A program made the translations under genes and the position numbers. A stretch of 40,436 bases of DNA from Erysipelothrix sp. (GTDB lineage: Bacteria > Bacillota_I > Bacilli_A > Erysipelotrichales > Erysipelotrichaceae): contig JAAYHR010000023.1 in assembly GCA_012735275.1 (NCBI GenBank), positions 1-40,436 on the forward strand, written 5' to 3'. Each line of letters opens with the position of its first letter. Position 1 is the first letter of the stretch. The notes below the pieces were generated by a model. The model was not told where the DNA came from, made no database searches, and saw nothing but the letters and a program-made list of their open reading frames with translations. Shown piece after piece: positions 26,505-35,109 of the stretch.

Positions 26505-26532
26505 AAAGTCTTGTTAATGCAAGGCTTTTTTT
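26505..26532 (+). terminator. Terminator after the ArsR-family gene
   Basis: AAGTCTTG pairs with CAAGGCTT (one G-U pair) around a TTAATG loop, then a T run. It separates arsR transcription from the siderophore importer. Confidence 0.8.
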
Positions 26533-26623
26533 ATTGGGAAACCTTGGCTTTATTTGACTTGTTATTGTGATATTTTATCAAGAAATAACAACTAGTGAAA
26601 ATTTTACTTATTTGATAATAAAG

Positions 26624-26653
26624 ATTGACATATGTCAATTTATTCACTAAACT
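26624..26653 (+). promoter_or_regulatory. Promoter with overlapping 16-bp palindrome for the siderophore importer
   Basis: -35 TTGACA (26625-26630), 17-base spacer, -10 TAAACT (26648-26653). The -35 lies in ATTGACATATGTCAAT (26624-26639), a perfect palindrome and an obvious operator candidate. It does not match the full Fur consensus. A sequence TTTGATAATA just upstream resembles only half of a Fur box. Confidence 0.65.
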
Positions 26654-26659
26654 ATAAAT

Positions 26660-26677
26660 AGTTAGCAGCGGCTAACT
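26660..26677 (+). other. 5' hairpin at the start of the importer mRNA
   Basis: AGTTAGC (26660-26666), loop AGCG, GCTAACT (26671-26677). The predicted transcription start is at about 26660, so the transcript would begin in this stem, two bases before the GGAGG ribosome binding site of the small gene. It may protect the 5' end or tune translation, or act as a further protein-binding site. Confidence 0.45.
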
Positions 26678-26688
26678 CGGAGGTTACT

Positions 26689-26805
26689 ATGTTGATGATG
26701 ATAAATAACTATCCCCATAAGCTAAATCAAGATGATTTTTTCTTTGTTGCTATTGAGTTATTATCAAATTCACTTATAAATGAGGTCGATACTCATGAAG
26801 ATTAA
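26689..26805 (+). CDS. Small 38-residue protein coupled to the importer genes
   Basis: Not recognised. ATG follows a perfect GGAGG (26679-26683) at 5 bases. The product starts MLMMINNYPHKLNQ, continues with an aromatic/aliphatic stretch DDFFFVAIELLSNSLINE and ends in VDTHED. No signal peptide or full membrane helix is evident. Its stop TAA lies inside the permease gene, overlapping the ATG region by 11 bases, so the permease is likely translated by coupling. It could be a small regulatory protein or a leader peptide controlling importer translation. Confidence 0.55.
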   Translation: MLMMINNYPHKLNQDDFFFVAIELLSNSLINEVDTHED

Positions 26806-27751
26806 TCTAAAATATATTGTCCTAATAATTGTATTAGCATTTATTTCCTTAAGTATTGGCAATATGGAATTTTCATGGATTGATCTGATTAATCTGGATT
26901 CATCAGCTATTAATGTCTTTATTACCAGTCGTTTCCCGCGATTAGTAGCAGTATTGCTCACTGGTATCGGACTTAGTATAAGTGGGCTTATCTTACAACA
27001 GCTAGTAAGAAATAAGTTTGTCTCGCCGTCTACAACCGCTACGGCAAACTCAGCACGCTTAGGTATTATGGTTTCTCTAGTACTACTTCCACAGTTAACA
27101 ACAGTCACAAGATCGCTCTTCGCTTTTGCATTTGCACTGGCTGGAACGGGCTTGTTTGTTTGGATGATACAAAGAATTAAGTTGAAAGATGTTATTTTTA
27201 CTCCCCTAATCGGAATGATGTTGGGAACAGTGATTGACTCCATCACAACATTCTTAGCCTTACATTTTGATGTATTACAAGTCTTAAATGGCTATATGAT
27301 TGGTAGTTTTACACTGACAATCAAAGGTCGTTATGAGTTATTATATTTACTTATCCCAGTTATATTAATTACTTATGCTTATGCTCGCTATTTCAATATT
27401 GCGGCCTTAGGCGAGGACTATGCTTCAAACTTAGGTTTGAATTATAAGAAAATTCTAGTGGTCGGGATTATGATTGTTTCACTTAATAGTGCAGTAATCA
27501 TTTCAACAATTGGCAATATAGCCTTTGTTGGATTAATAATCCCTAACCTTGTATCGATTCGCTATGGTGATAAAATTGATTCAACTATAACGATTACAGC
27601 TCTCATGGGAAGTATCTTCTTATTGGCAGCTGATATCATATCTAGATTAATTATTTATCCTTATGAAATTCCAATTTCATTAACTGTTGGTGTTATTGGG
27701 TCAATCATATTCTTAATATTAATATTAAGGAGAAATAAAAATGAAAAATAA
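26795..27751 (+). CDS. Iron-siderophore ABC transporter permease (FecCD family, YclN-like)
   Basis: An integral membrane protein with about nine or ten hydrophobic helices; the family forms the channel for ferric-siderophore, haem or B12 import. Recognisable parts are RFPRLVAVLLTGIGLSISG near the N-terminus, the G-E-D-Y-A-x-N-L-G cytoplasmic coupling loop (LGEDYASNLGL), and FVGLIIPNLV. I chose the ATG at 26795, 9 bases after GAGG; an in-frame ATG at 26780 lacks spacing. First of two permeases, overlapping the next gene by 11 bases. Gene order permease-permease-ATPase-binding protein matches Bacillus yclNOPQ. Confidence 0.88.
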   Translation: MKINLKYIVLIIVLAFISLSIGNMEFSWIDLINLDSSAINVFITSRFPRLVAVLLTGIGLSISGLILQQLVRNKFVSPSTTATANSARLGIMVSLVLLPQLTTVTRSLFAFAFALAGTGLFVWMIQRIKLKDVIFTPLIGMMLGTVIDSITTFLALHFDVLQVLNGYMIGSFTLTIKGRYELLYLLIPVILITYAYARYFNIAALGEDYASNLGLNYKKILVVGIMIVSLNSAVIISTIGNIAFVGLIIPNLVSIRYGDKIDSTITITALMGSIFLLAADIISRLIIYPYEIPISLTVGVIGSIIFLILILRRNKNEK

Positions 27752-28688
27752 AACTAGATATAATTTATTAATAATATTAGTCATAAGTGTTTGTCTCTTG
27801 TATGTCTTTTATGGCATGACTGGAAATAATGCTAGTTATTTATTCTATCGTCGCATACCGCGGCTACTAGCAATGATCCTAGTTTCGATTGCCATAACAA
27901 TTTCGACATCAATCTTTCAAACAATAACTAATAATCGTTTATTAACTCCTGACTTATTAGGTTATAGTCAGTTATATATATTACTACAGACATTTATTGT
28001 CTTTGCTTTTGGTGGACTACATCTTTTAAATATTAATCCATATTTAAATTTTATTGCGATTACTGTCTTAATGGTAATGTTCTCGCTAGTGATATTCTCT
28101 TATATTCTAAAGAAGTCTAATCACTATGTTTATCTCTTATTGTTAATTGGAATGATCTTGAATACACTGTTTTCTAGTATCTCATCATTTCTACAAATGG
28201 TAATTGATCCAAATGAATTCTCAATTATTCAAAACAATGTTATAGCAAGTTTCAATACTATTAATACTAATGTTATTTATATCGCAGTTTTAATTCTCTT
28301 ATTACCACTACCTTGGGTAATAAAAAACTTACATAATTTTGATGTCTTACTACTCGGTGAAGATTATGCCAAAAACTTATCAGTGGATACTAATAAGTTA
28401 TATACATCATCATTAATCGTCATTTCAATATTAACTAGCTTATCAACAGCCTTAGTTGGCCCAATTGTTTTTCTTGGAATGTTAGTTGTCAATATAGCGC
28501 GTATCTGGAGTAAATCTTATCAGCATAAGGAATTTATTAAAACAGCTATATGTTTATCGATTATTTTAACTGTCGGTGGTCAGTTTATAATTGATAAGGT
28601 CTTCAATTTCTCTGTGACTTTGTCGGTACTATTAAACTTGATCGGTGGCCTATACATGATTTATCTAATTATGAAGGAGCGAACATAA
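27741..28688 (+). CDS. Iron-siderophore ABC transporter permease (FecCD family, YclO-like)
   Basis: The second membrane subunit, 315 residues, with many hydrophobic helices, RRIPRLLAMILVSIAITIST near the start, the coupling loop LLGEDYAKNLSVD and GPIVFLGMLVVNIAR. It pairs as a heterodimer with the preceding permease. The start follows AAGGAGA. It overlaps the ATPase gene by one base (TAATG). Confidence 0.88.
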   Translation: MKNKTRYNLLIILVISVCLLYVFYGMTGNNASYLFYRRIPRLLAMILVSIAITISTSIFQTITNNRLLTPDLLGYSQLYILLQTFIVFAFGGLHLLNINPYLNFIAITVLMVMFSLVIFSYILKKSNHYVYLLLLIGMILNTLFSSISSFLQMVIDPNEFSIIQNNVIASFNTINTNVIYIAVLILLLPLPWVIKNLHNFDVLLLGEDYAKNLSVDTNKLYTSSLIVISILTSLSTALVGPIVFLGMLVVNIARIWSKSYQHKEFIKTAICLSIILTVGGQFIIDKVFNFSVTLSVLLNLIGGLYMIYLIMKERT

Positions 28689-29443
28689 TGATAGAAATCA
28701 GGAATCTGAGTAAGTCTTATGGAAGTGTTAAAGTATTAGAAGATATTAATCTTAAAATTAAACCAGGATCTTTTAATATGATAGTTGGCGGTAATGGAGC
28801 GGGAAAATCAACTTTAGTTAATATTGTTGGTAGTCTCTTAGATCGTGACTCGGGTGAAGTTATTTTAGATGGTAAGGAAGTAAGTGAGTATTCACGTGAT
28901 GAGCGTGCCCAAAAGATTTCCATCCTAAAACAAAATAATAATATTGATTTAAATATTACGGTAAGAGATTTAGTAGGCTTTGGTCGTTTCCCTTACAGTA
29001 AAGGTCGTTTAAATAAAACTGATTTAGATATAATAAATCAAAGCTTAGTCTCAACGCAAACGCTTGAGTATGCTGATCGAGAAATATCTAAATTGTCAGG
29101 TGGTCAAAGACAAAGAGCCTTTCTGGCCATGATCCTAGCCCAAAAGACTGATGTAATTTTATTAGATGAACCTTTAGCAAGTCTCGATTTAAAACACTCA
29201 GTAGATTTTGTGAATATGTTAAAGCAGATATGTTTAGAAGAAAATAAAACAGTAGTAATGATTGTCCATGATTTAAATGTTGCGGCGATGGCAGCTGATC
29301 AAATTATTGCCCTCAAGAATGGGAAACTCCAAGCCTGTGGCTGTGTTGATGATGTTATATCAAAAGACTGCCTCTATGATATCTTTGGAGTCGAATTTGA
29401 AGTTGAAAGTTTTGGCGACCGTAACGTTTGCTTTATAAAATAG
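28688..29443 (+). CDS. Iron-siderophore ABC transporter ATPase (FecE/YclP-like)
   Basis: The nucleotide-binding subunit. Walker A GGNGAGKST, the signature LSGGQRQR, Walker B VILLDEPLASLD and the H-loop IVHDLN are all present. 251 residues is normal. The sequence between Q-loop and signature (LVGFGRFPYSKGRLNKTD) is typical for siderophore-class ATPases. Confidence 0.95.
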   Translation: MIEIRNLSKSYGSVKVLEDINLKIKPGSFNMIVGGNGAGKSTLVNIVGSLLDRDSGEVILDGKEVSEYSRDERAQKISILKQNNNIDLNITVRDLVGFGRFPYSKGRLNKTDLDIINQSLVSTQTLEYADREISKLSGGQRQRAFLAMILAQKTDVILLDEPLASLDLKHSVDFVNMLKQICLEENKTVVMIVHDLNVAAMAADQIIALKNGKLQACGCVDDVISKDCLYDIFGVEFEVESFGDRNVCFIK

Positions 29444-29451
29444 GAGAGAAT

Positions 29452-30375
29452 ATGAAAAAAATACTATTATTAATTGCTTTACTAGTTTTAGTTGGCTGTA
29501 GCCCAACAAGCGTTGAAGAAGAAAACACAACAAGTATTCCCATTAAACATGCCCTTGGCGAAACTGATGTAAAAGAAAATCCAGAAAAAGTAGTTATCTT
29601 TGATCTTGGTGTACTAGATATCTTTGATGCCTTAGATATTGAAGTAGCCGGCGTTCCAAAATCAAACTTATCAGCGCGTTTAGAAAAATATAATCATGAT
29701 GATTATGTCAGTGCTGGAACATTGTTTGAACCAGATTACGAAGTCCTAGCAGAAATGGCACCTGATTTAATTATCATATCAGGTCGTGCTGCTGGCGAGT
29801 ATGATGAGTTATCAAAGATTGCTCCAACCATTGCCCTGACAATTGATAATAGTGACTTTATTGGCTCACTAATTAATCGCTTAGAAACGGTTGGAAGTTT
29901 ATATCCAGCTAAAGTTGATTTAATCGAAACTGAAATTTCAAATATTAGCGAAAGTGTTAAAGATATTAAAGCAGAAGTTGAAAAACATGATGAGCAAACG
30001 CTATTTATTTTAACGAACGGTGACTCAATGTCGATTTATGGTCCGGGATCAAGATTTGGAATTGTTTATGATGATCTTGGCTTTAAAGCAATTGATGGTG
30101 TCACTTATGACACTTCAACACATGGTCAACAAATTTCATTTGAGTTTATTGCCCAGTATAATCCAGATAACATTATCGTAATGGATCGTGTTGTAATTAC
30201 TGGTGATCAAGCACCACCTGCCAGTGATCTATTAAATAATGATTTAATTAAAGATGTTAATGCTTTTAAAAACAATAAAGTATTCTATGTTGATCCCCAT
30301 GTTTGGTATGTTGAAACAGGTGGATTAAACTCAACTAAACATATGATAGAAGAAATGGATTCTATCTATAAGTAA
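29452..30375 (+). CDS. Siderophore-binding lipoprotein (YclQ/CeuE/FatB-like)
   Basis: The cell-surface receptor of the importer. The signal peptide ends in LVGC with lipidation at C16. The mature part has the two-lobed periplasmic-binding type III fold: HALGETDVKENPEKVVIFD, EPDYEVLAEMAPDLIIISGR, KIAPTIALTID and YGPGSRFGIVYDDLGFK. This pattern is closest in my recognition to YclQ (petrobactin) and CeuE, which bind catecholate ferric complexes. The ATG at 29452 follows AGGAGAG; a TTG at 29428 would overlap the ATPase gene. No siderophore biosynthesis genes are in the window, so use of foreign siderophores is likely. Confidence 0.9.
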   Translation: MKKILLLIALLVLVGCSPTSVEEENTTSIPIKHALGETDVKENPEKVVIFDLGVLDIFDALDIEVAGVPKSNLSARLEKYNHDDYVSAGTLFEPDYEVLAEMAPDLIIISGRAAGEYDELSKIAPTIALTIDNSDFIGSLINRLETVGSLYPAKVDLIETEISNISESVKDIKAEVEKHDEQTLFILTNGDSMSIYGPGSRFGIVYDDLGFKAIDGVTYDTSTHGQQISFEFIAQYNPDNIIVMDRVVITGDQAPPASDLLNNDLIKDVNAFKNNKVFYVDPHVWYVETGGLNSTKHMIEEMDSIYK

Positions 30376-30377
30376 TG

Positions 30378-30400
30378 AAGACACATTCGTGTCTTTTTTT
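30378..30400 (+). terminator. Terminator of the siderophore importer operon
   Basis: AAGACAC, loop ATTC, GTGTCTT and a run of T. It sits 3 bases after the lipoprotein stop and immediately before the PHO box. Confidence 0.9.
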
Positions 30401-30412
30401 ATTTTCTGCTAT

Positions 30413-30452
30413 TTTACATAAACTTTACATAGACTTGCTAAAACACTTTACA
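30413..30452 (+). promoter_or_regulatory. PHO box of the pst-pho operon
   Basis: Direct repeats TTTACA (30413), TTTACA (30424) and TTGCTA (30435) are spaced exactly 11 bases start to start, followed by TTTACA (30447) at 12. This matches the TTHACA-type PhoP-binding repeats of Bacillota. A -10-like TATTAT lies at 30462-30467 or 30465-30470. Since phoP-phoR are the last genes of the operon, autoregulation is likely. Confidence 0.8.
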
Positions 30453-30492
30453 TTGGCTTGTTATTATTATTCCAGTGAAGAGGAGAATGAAA

Positions 30493-31350
30493 ATGAAGAA
30501 AATATTATCAGTATTACTTGTAAGTTTATTATTAGTTGCTTGTGGATCATCATCGAAAGAATTTGACCAAGGCAAATCAATTAGTTTAGTATCACGTGAA
30601 GATGGTTCAGGTACTCGTGGAGCATTCGTAGAATTATTAAAAATCGAAGAAAAAGATGCCGATGGTAACAAGAAAGATTTAACAAGCCCAGAAGCAATCA
30701 TTGCTAATAAAACAGATGTTATGTTATCAAATATCGCAAACGATATGTATGCAATTGGATACTTATCATTAGGTTCATTAAATGACACAATTAAAGCTTT
30801 AGAAATTGATGGTGTTGTTCCAAGTGTTGAGAATATTGTTTCAGGTGACTACAAAGTAGCCCGTCCATTCAATATTGCTAAATCATCAAGCGATCATGAA
30901 CTAACAAATGATTTTGTTGGTTACATCTTATCTAAAGATGGACAAAAAGTTGTTGAAAATACAGGCTACATTGCAATTGAGAGTGACTACAATTATGAGT
31001 CAAAAGCTTTAAGTGGAAAAGTTGTTGTAGCTGGATCATCAAGTGTAAGTCCAGTTATGGAAAAATTAGCTGAAGCTTATAAAGCAATTAATGCTAATGC
31101 CGAAATTGAAATCCAAACATCTGACTCAACAGCTGGTGTTCAAGCAGCAATTGATGCTACAGCAAACATTGGTATGGCAAGTCGTGATTTAAAAGATGAA
31201 GAAAAAGCAGTGTTAGAACCAATTGTTATTGCAATTGATGGAATCGTCGTAGTCGTTAACAACGAAAACCCAGTAAAAGGATTATCTAGTGATACAGTAA
31301 AAGATATATTCACGGGCACAATTAGCTCATGGGAAAAATTAGGTGAGTAG
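30493..31350 (+). CDS. pstS: Phosphate-binding lipoprotein PstS, circularly permuted order
   Basis: The surface receptor of the high-affinity phosphate importer. Signal peptide with lipobox LVAC (C17). Phosphate-binding motifs are all visible but swapped: SREDGSGTRGAF is at 34-45 and AGSSSVSP at 180-187, whereas ordinary PstS has the AGSSSV block first and SREDGSGTR after it. The protein ends in ISSWEKLGE, which in ordinary PstS leads directly into the SREDGSGTR segment. Length 285 equals a single complete domain set, so nothing is missing. Start: the ATG at 30493 is 7 bases after AGGAG; the ATG at 30487 is too close. Overlaps pstC by 8 bases. Confidence 0.9.
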   Translation: MKKILSVLLVSLLLVACGSSSKEFDQGKSISLVSREDGSGTRGAFVELLKIEEKDADGNKKDLTSPEAIIANKTDVMLSNIANDMYAIGYLSLGSLNDTIKALEIDGVVPSVENIVSGDYKVARPFNIAKSSSDHELTNDFVGYILSKDGQKVVENTGYIAIESDYNYESKALSGKVVVAGSSSVSPVMEKLAEAYKAINANAEIEIQTSDSTAGVQAAIDATANIGMASRDLKDEEKAVLEPIVIAIDGIVVVVNNENPVKGLSSDTVKDIFTGTISSWEKLGE

Positions 31351-32227
31351 AATATACAACCACTTATTATCTAACAAAAGGATGCAAGCTATAATGAAGA
31401 TATTCTTCCTTATAGCTGCTTCTTTTTCCCTTATCGCAATCGTTCTAATTTGTGGTTTTCTATTTGCGAACGGATTTCCGGCTATTGCAGAAATAGGATT
31501 TCTAAACTTTATGCTAGGTACCAATTGGCTACCTGGTGACATGCCAGCATCTTATGGAATCTTCCCAATGATTTTGGGTTCCATCTATGTAACATCATAT
31601 GCCATCTTAATTGGTGGACCGCTTGGTGTTGGGACAGCTATCTTCTTAGCCTTTGATTGTCCTAAGAAATTTAAAGCTCCAATCTTATCATTAGTAAATC
31701 TGCTAGCTGGTATTCCATCAGTTGTCTATGGATTCTTTGGTATGGTTTTAATTGTACCTTTAGTCCGCTCTATCTCAGGTAATGGATCATCAATCCTGGC
31801 AGCATCATTACTATTAGCACTGATGATTGTTCCAACAATTATTACAATGTCATATAATGCCATCGTAAATGTTGATGAAGATTTATACAACTCTGCAATT
31901 GCCCTTGGTACGACTCATGAGCGTTCTATTTATAAGGTAATCTTACCATCAGCACGTTCGGGTATTATGGCATCTTTAGTATTAGGTGTTGGTCGTGCAA
32001 TTGGTGAAACAATGGCTGTAATCATGGTTGTAGGTAACCAGGCGATTATTCGTCTACCCTTTGATATCTTTAAAGGGGTAAGAACTTTAACCGGTAATAT
32101 CGTCATTGAGATGGGGTATGCAGCAGGTCTACACCGTCAAGCACTTATTGCAACGGGACTAGTTCTCTTTGTGCTAATTATTATAATTAATATTATTTTT
32201 TCTATGCTTAAGAAGGAGGAAATCTAA
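31343..32227 (+). CDS. pstC: Phosphate ABC transporter permease PstC
   Basis: A membrane subunit of about six helices. The family loop is clear (IALGTTHERSIYKVILPSAR followed by VLGVGRAIGETMAVIMV), with LLAGIPSVVYGFFG upstream. The GTG at 31343 overlaps the pstS end; a GGGAAA lies 9 bases before. A shorter start from an ATG within residues 14-18 is possible. 294 residues is normal. Confidence 0.92.
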   Translation: MSRIYNHLLSNKRMQAIMKIFFLIAASFSLIAIVLICGFLFANGFPAIAEIGFLNFMLGTNWLPGDMPASYGIFPMILGSIYVTSYAILIGGPLGVGTAIFLAFDCPKKFKAPILSLVNLLAGIPSVVYGFFGMVLIVPLVRSISGNGSSILAASLLLALMIVPTIITMSYNAIVNVDEDLYNSAIALGTTHERSIYKVILPSARSGIMASLVLGVGRAIGETMAVIMVVGNQAIIRLPFDIFKGVRTLTGNIVIEMGYAAGLHRQALIATGLVLFVLIIIINIIFSMLKKEEI

Positions 32228-33045
32228 TGCGTGATAAATTATTTAAACTATACACTCATCTTTCAACCTTAATTGTTTTAGGAGCATCGCTCTTCTTAAT
32301 TGCCTATATTCTAATCAATGGTTTACCACACTTAAGTTTAGATCTCTTCTCATTTAAATATACAAGTGAGAACGTATCATTAATGCCAGCTTTAATTACA
32401 ACCTTATATATGGTTGTCTTAACACTCGCACTCGCACTTCCAATTGGACTTGCAACAGCGATCTATTTAGTTGAGTATGCTAAAAAGACAAGTAAGTTTG
32501 CGCGTCTGATGAAATTAGCAAGTGAAACTTTAGTTGGTATTCCATCAATTATTTATGGATTATTTGGATTCCTATTTTTTGTTACATCACTTAATTTATC
32601 ATACTCCTTAATCTCTGGTTCCTTAACTATGGCAATCATGATTCTACCTTTTATTATTCGTGTTAGTCAGGAAGCACTGATTGATGTACCTAAGTCATAT
32701 CGTGAGGCGGCGATTGCAATGGGAGCTAGTAAACTTTATATGATCTTTAAGTTAGTCTTACCATCAGCGGCACCTGGTATTCTCTCAGGAATTATCTTAT
32801 CGATTGGTCGAATTGTCGGTGAGTCTGCAGCATTAATTTATACACTCGGAAGTGTTGCCAAAATACCAGATTCACTGTTCTCATCGGGTCGAACATTATC
32901 AATTCATATGTGGGCATTATCGAGTGAAGGATTCCATACGGATGCAGCTTATGCTACCGCAGTAATCTTATTAATCTTAGTCTTTAGTATGAATGCATTA
33001 TCAGTTTATGCAACCAAGTTACTCTTGAAAGGAAAACAAATATAA
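32227..33045 (+). CDS. pstA: Phosphate ABC transporter permease PstA
   Basis: The partner membrane subunit. [37 protein letters not shown] and [17 protein letters not shown] are PstA signatures. 272 residues. Overlaps pstC and pstB by one base each (TAATG junctions), so stoichiometric coupled translation is expected. Confidence 0.94.
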   Translation: MRDKLFKLYTHLSTLIVLGASLFLIAYILINGLPHLSLDLFSFKYTSENVSLMPALITTLYMVVLTLALALPIGLATAIYLVEYAKKTSKFARLMKLASETLVGIPSIIYGLFGFLFFVTSLNLSYSLISGSLTMAIMILPFIIRVSQEALIDVPKSYREAAIAMGASKLYMIFKLVLPSAAPGILSGIILSIGRIVGESAALIYTLGSVAKIPDSLFSSGRTLSIHMWALSSEGFHTDAAYATAVILLILVFSMNALSVYATKLLLKGKQI

Positions 33046-33791
33046 TGAAAATTAAAGTAGAAAATTTAGATTTATGGTATGGAGACTTTCAAGCGCTCCA
33101 TGATGTTTCAATGAATATTGAAGCTAATGAAATTACCGCATTTATTGGACCTTCGGGCTGTGGTAAAACAACTTTTCTAAAATCAATTAACCGTATGAAT
33201 GATTTAATCGACACTTGTCACATTGAAGGTAAGATTTCAATTGAAGGTGAAGATATCTATGCGGTTAAAAGTTTAGAGGAGTTTAGAAAACGTGTTGGTA
33301 TGGTCTTTCAAAAACCTAATCCATTTGCCATGTCAATTTATGATAATGTCGCATTTGGACCAAGAGCACATGGAATTAATAAGAAAGCTGAATTAGATAT
33401 AATAGTAGAGAAAGCTCTTAAAGATGCGGCTATTTGGGATGAGGTTCATGATCGATTACACAAATCTGCTCTATCTTTATCAGGAGGTCAGCAACAAAGA
33501 ATTTGTATTGCCCGTACTTTAGCAATTGAGCCCGAGATTATTTTAATGGATGAGCCAACTAGTGCGCTTGATCCAATCTCAACAGCTAAGATTGAACAAT
33601 TAATAATGGAGTTAAAAGCTAAGTATGCGGTGGTAATTGTAACGCACAACATGCAACAAGCCGCAAGAATATCTGATAAGACAGCTTTCTTCTTAGATGG
33701 AGAATTAGTTGAAATGGGTGTATCTGATGTATTATTTACAAATCCAAAAGATCAAAGAACGGAAGATTATATTACAGGGAGGTTTGGTTAA
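33045..33791 (+). CDS. pstB: Phosphate ABC transporter ATPase PstB
   Basis: The ATPase of the importer. Walker [10 protein letters not shown], signature LSGGQQQR, Walker [14 protein letters not shown] and [13 protein letters not shown] are characteristic of PstB (the MQQAAR block in particular). 248 residues. One-base overlap with phoU. Confidence 0.96.
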   Translation: MKIKVENLDLWYGDFQALHDVSMNIEANEITAFIGPSGCGKTTFLKSINRMNDLIDTCHIEGKISIEGEDIYAVKSLEEFRKRVGMVFQKPNPFAMSIYDNVAFGPRAHGINKKAELDIIVEKALKDAAIWDEVHDRLHKSALSLSGGQQQRICIARTLAIEPEIILMDEPTSALDPISTAKIEQLIMELKAKYAVVIVTHNMQQAARISDKTAFFLDGELVEMGVSDVLFTNPKDQRTEDYITGRFG

Positions 33792-34423
33792 TGAAAACAG
33801 TCTTAGATAGTCAGTTAATTATACTGAAGAACAATATTTCTGAAATGGCACTATTATGTGAACAAGCTCTAACAAAAGCCATGCGCTCTTTAAGTGAGGG
33901 TGATGTATCACTAGCTAAAGAAATTATTGCTTATGATGAACATATTAATAATATGGAGAAAGAAATTCAATCACTTTGCTATTCGCTGCTTGTGCGTCAG
34001 CATCCAGTTGCATCTGACTTTAGATTTCTATCAGCATCTTTAAAGATTGTAACGGACTTAGAGCGCATCGGTGATTATGCTACTGATATCTCTGAGATAG
34101 TTATTGAGTATAGCCATGAAGACTTTGTCTATCAAAAGCAGTTAGTTAAGATGTGTAAGGATGTTATTATCATGCTGAAAGATGTGATTGAATCCTTAAT
34201 GTCGATGGATGAAACCCTGGCTGATCAAGTAATTAACTATGATGATAATATCGATAATGCACTCTTAAATCTTAAATTACAGTTAGTTAATGATATGATT
34301 AATATTGAAGATTATCATGAGTCATTACTTGATGCCTTTATGATAGCTAAGTATTTTGAAAGATGTGGGGATCGTTGTGTTAATATTGCTAAATCAGTAA
34401 TATTTTTCAAAACTGGTCAATAG
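33791..34423 (+). CDS. phoU: Phosphate-signalling regulator PhoU
   Basis: An all-helical, two-repeat metal-binding protein that links PstSCAB to the PhoR kinase and damps phosphate uptake. Motifs RQHPVASDFRFL, LERIGDYATDISE and KYFERCGDRCVNIAKSV represent the two E(R)xGD metal sites. 210 residues is normal. It ends 8 bases before phoP. Confidence 0.95.
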   Translation: MKTVLDSQLIILKNNISEMALLCEQALTKAMRSLSEGDVSLAKEIIAYDEHINNMEKEIQSLCYSLLVRQHPVASDFRFLSASLKIVTDLERIGDYATDISEIVIEYSHEDFVYQKQLVKMCKDVIIMLKDVIESLMSMDETLADQVINYDDNIDNALLNLKLQLVNDMINIEDYHESLLDAFMIAKYFERCGDRCVNIAKSVIFFKTGQ

Positions 34424-34431
34424 GAGGAAGT

Positions 34432-35109
34432 ATGGCTAAAATAGTAATTATTGAAGATGAAGAAGATATTCGTGAACTAGTTCTTTACTCATTAAAGTCG
34501 AATCAATTAGAAGGTCTGGGATTTGCTAGTGGTCAGGAGTTTTTTAAAGCTGACTTAGCTGAGGGTGAAATTGATTTAATCTTACTGGATGTAATGCTTC
34601 CAGATGAGGATGGACTACAAATTTTAGCTAAACTTAGAAGTGATCATCGTTATGAGGATCTACCAATTATTATGTTGACAGCCCGCTCTTCGGAAATGGA
34701 TAAGGTAAAGGCCCTGGATTTAGGTGCTGATGACTATGTTGTTAAACCATTTGGTATCTTGGAGTTAATCTCAAGAATAAATGCTCGCTTACGTCGTAGT
34801 AAATCAAATGATTTACTTGTCTTTAATGAAATTACTATTGATCAATCACGCTATGAAGTAAAGGTGAATAATCAATTAATCGAACTTCCAAATAAAGAAT
34901 ATGAACTTTTATTATATTTAATGAAGAACCAAAACTTGCTCGTCTCTAGAGATAGTCTCTTACTTAAAATCTGGGGCTATGACTATGAGGGCGAAAGCCG
35001 TACTTTAGATATTCATATATCTAATCTGAGAAAAAATCTTGGTGACTACGCAGGCTATATCCAAACAGTCCGTGGTCAGGGATTTAAACTAGGGAGTAAA
35101 AATGCGTAA
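34432..35109 (+). CDS. phoP: Phosphate-starvation response regulator PhoP (OmpR family)
   Basis: Receiver domain with acidic pair E9-D10/E11, phosphoacceptor D53 (LLDVMLP), T83 and K105 (VVKPF), then a winged-helix DNA-binding domain (about 130-222, RTLDIHISNLRKNLG, VRGQGFKL). 225 residues. A GGAGG site precedes the start. The predicted target is the PHO box at 30413-30452. The phoR start overlaps its end by 8 bases. Confidence 0.93.
   Translation: MAKIVIIEDEEDIRELVLYSLKSNQLEGLGFASGQEFFKADLAEGEIDLILLDVMLPDEDGLQILAKLRSDHRYEDLPIIMLTARSSEMDKVKALDLGADDYVVKPFGILELISRINARLRRSKSNDLLVFNEITIDQSRYEVKVNNQLIELPNKEYELLLYLMKNQNLLVSRDSLLLKIWGYDYEGESRTLDIHISNLRKNLGDYAGYIQTVRGQGFKLGSKNA

Noticed and set aside
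30375-30566. 63-residue plus-strand ORF between the lipoprotein and pstS
   Set aside because: It covers the terminator and PHO box and overlaps pstS in another frame; no ribosome binding site.
30590-30605. parS-like site around TATCACGTGAAG in pstS, and other CACGTG sites
   Set aside because: The best one matches only about 11 of 16 bases of the Bacillus parS consensus and lies in coding DNA; none reaches a convincing match.
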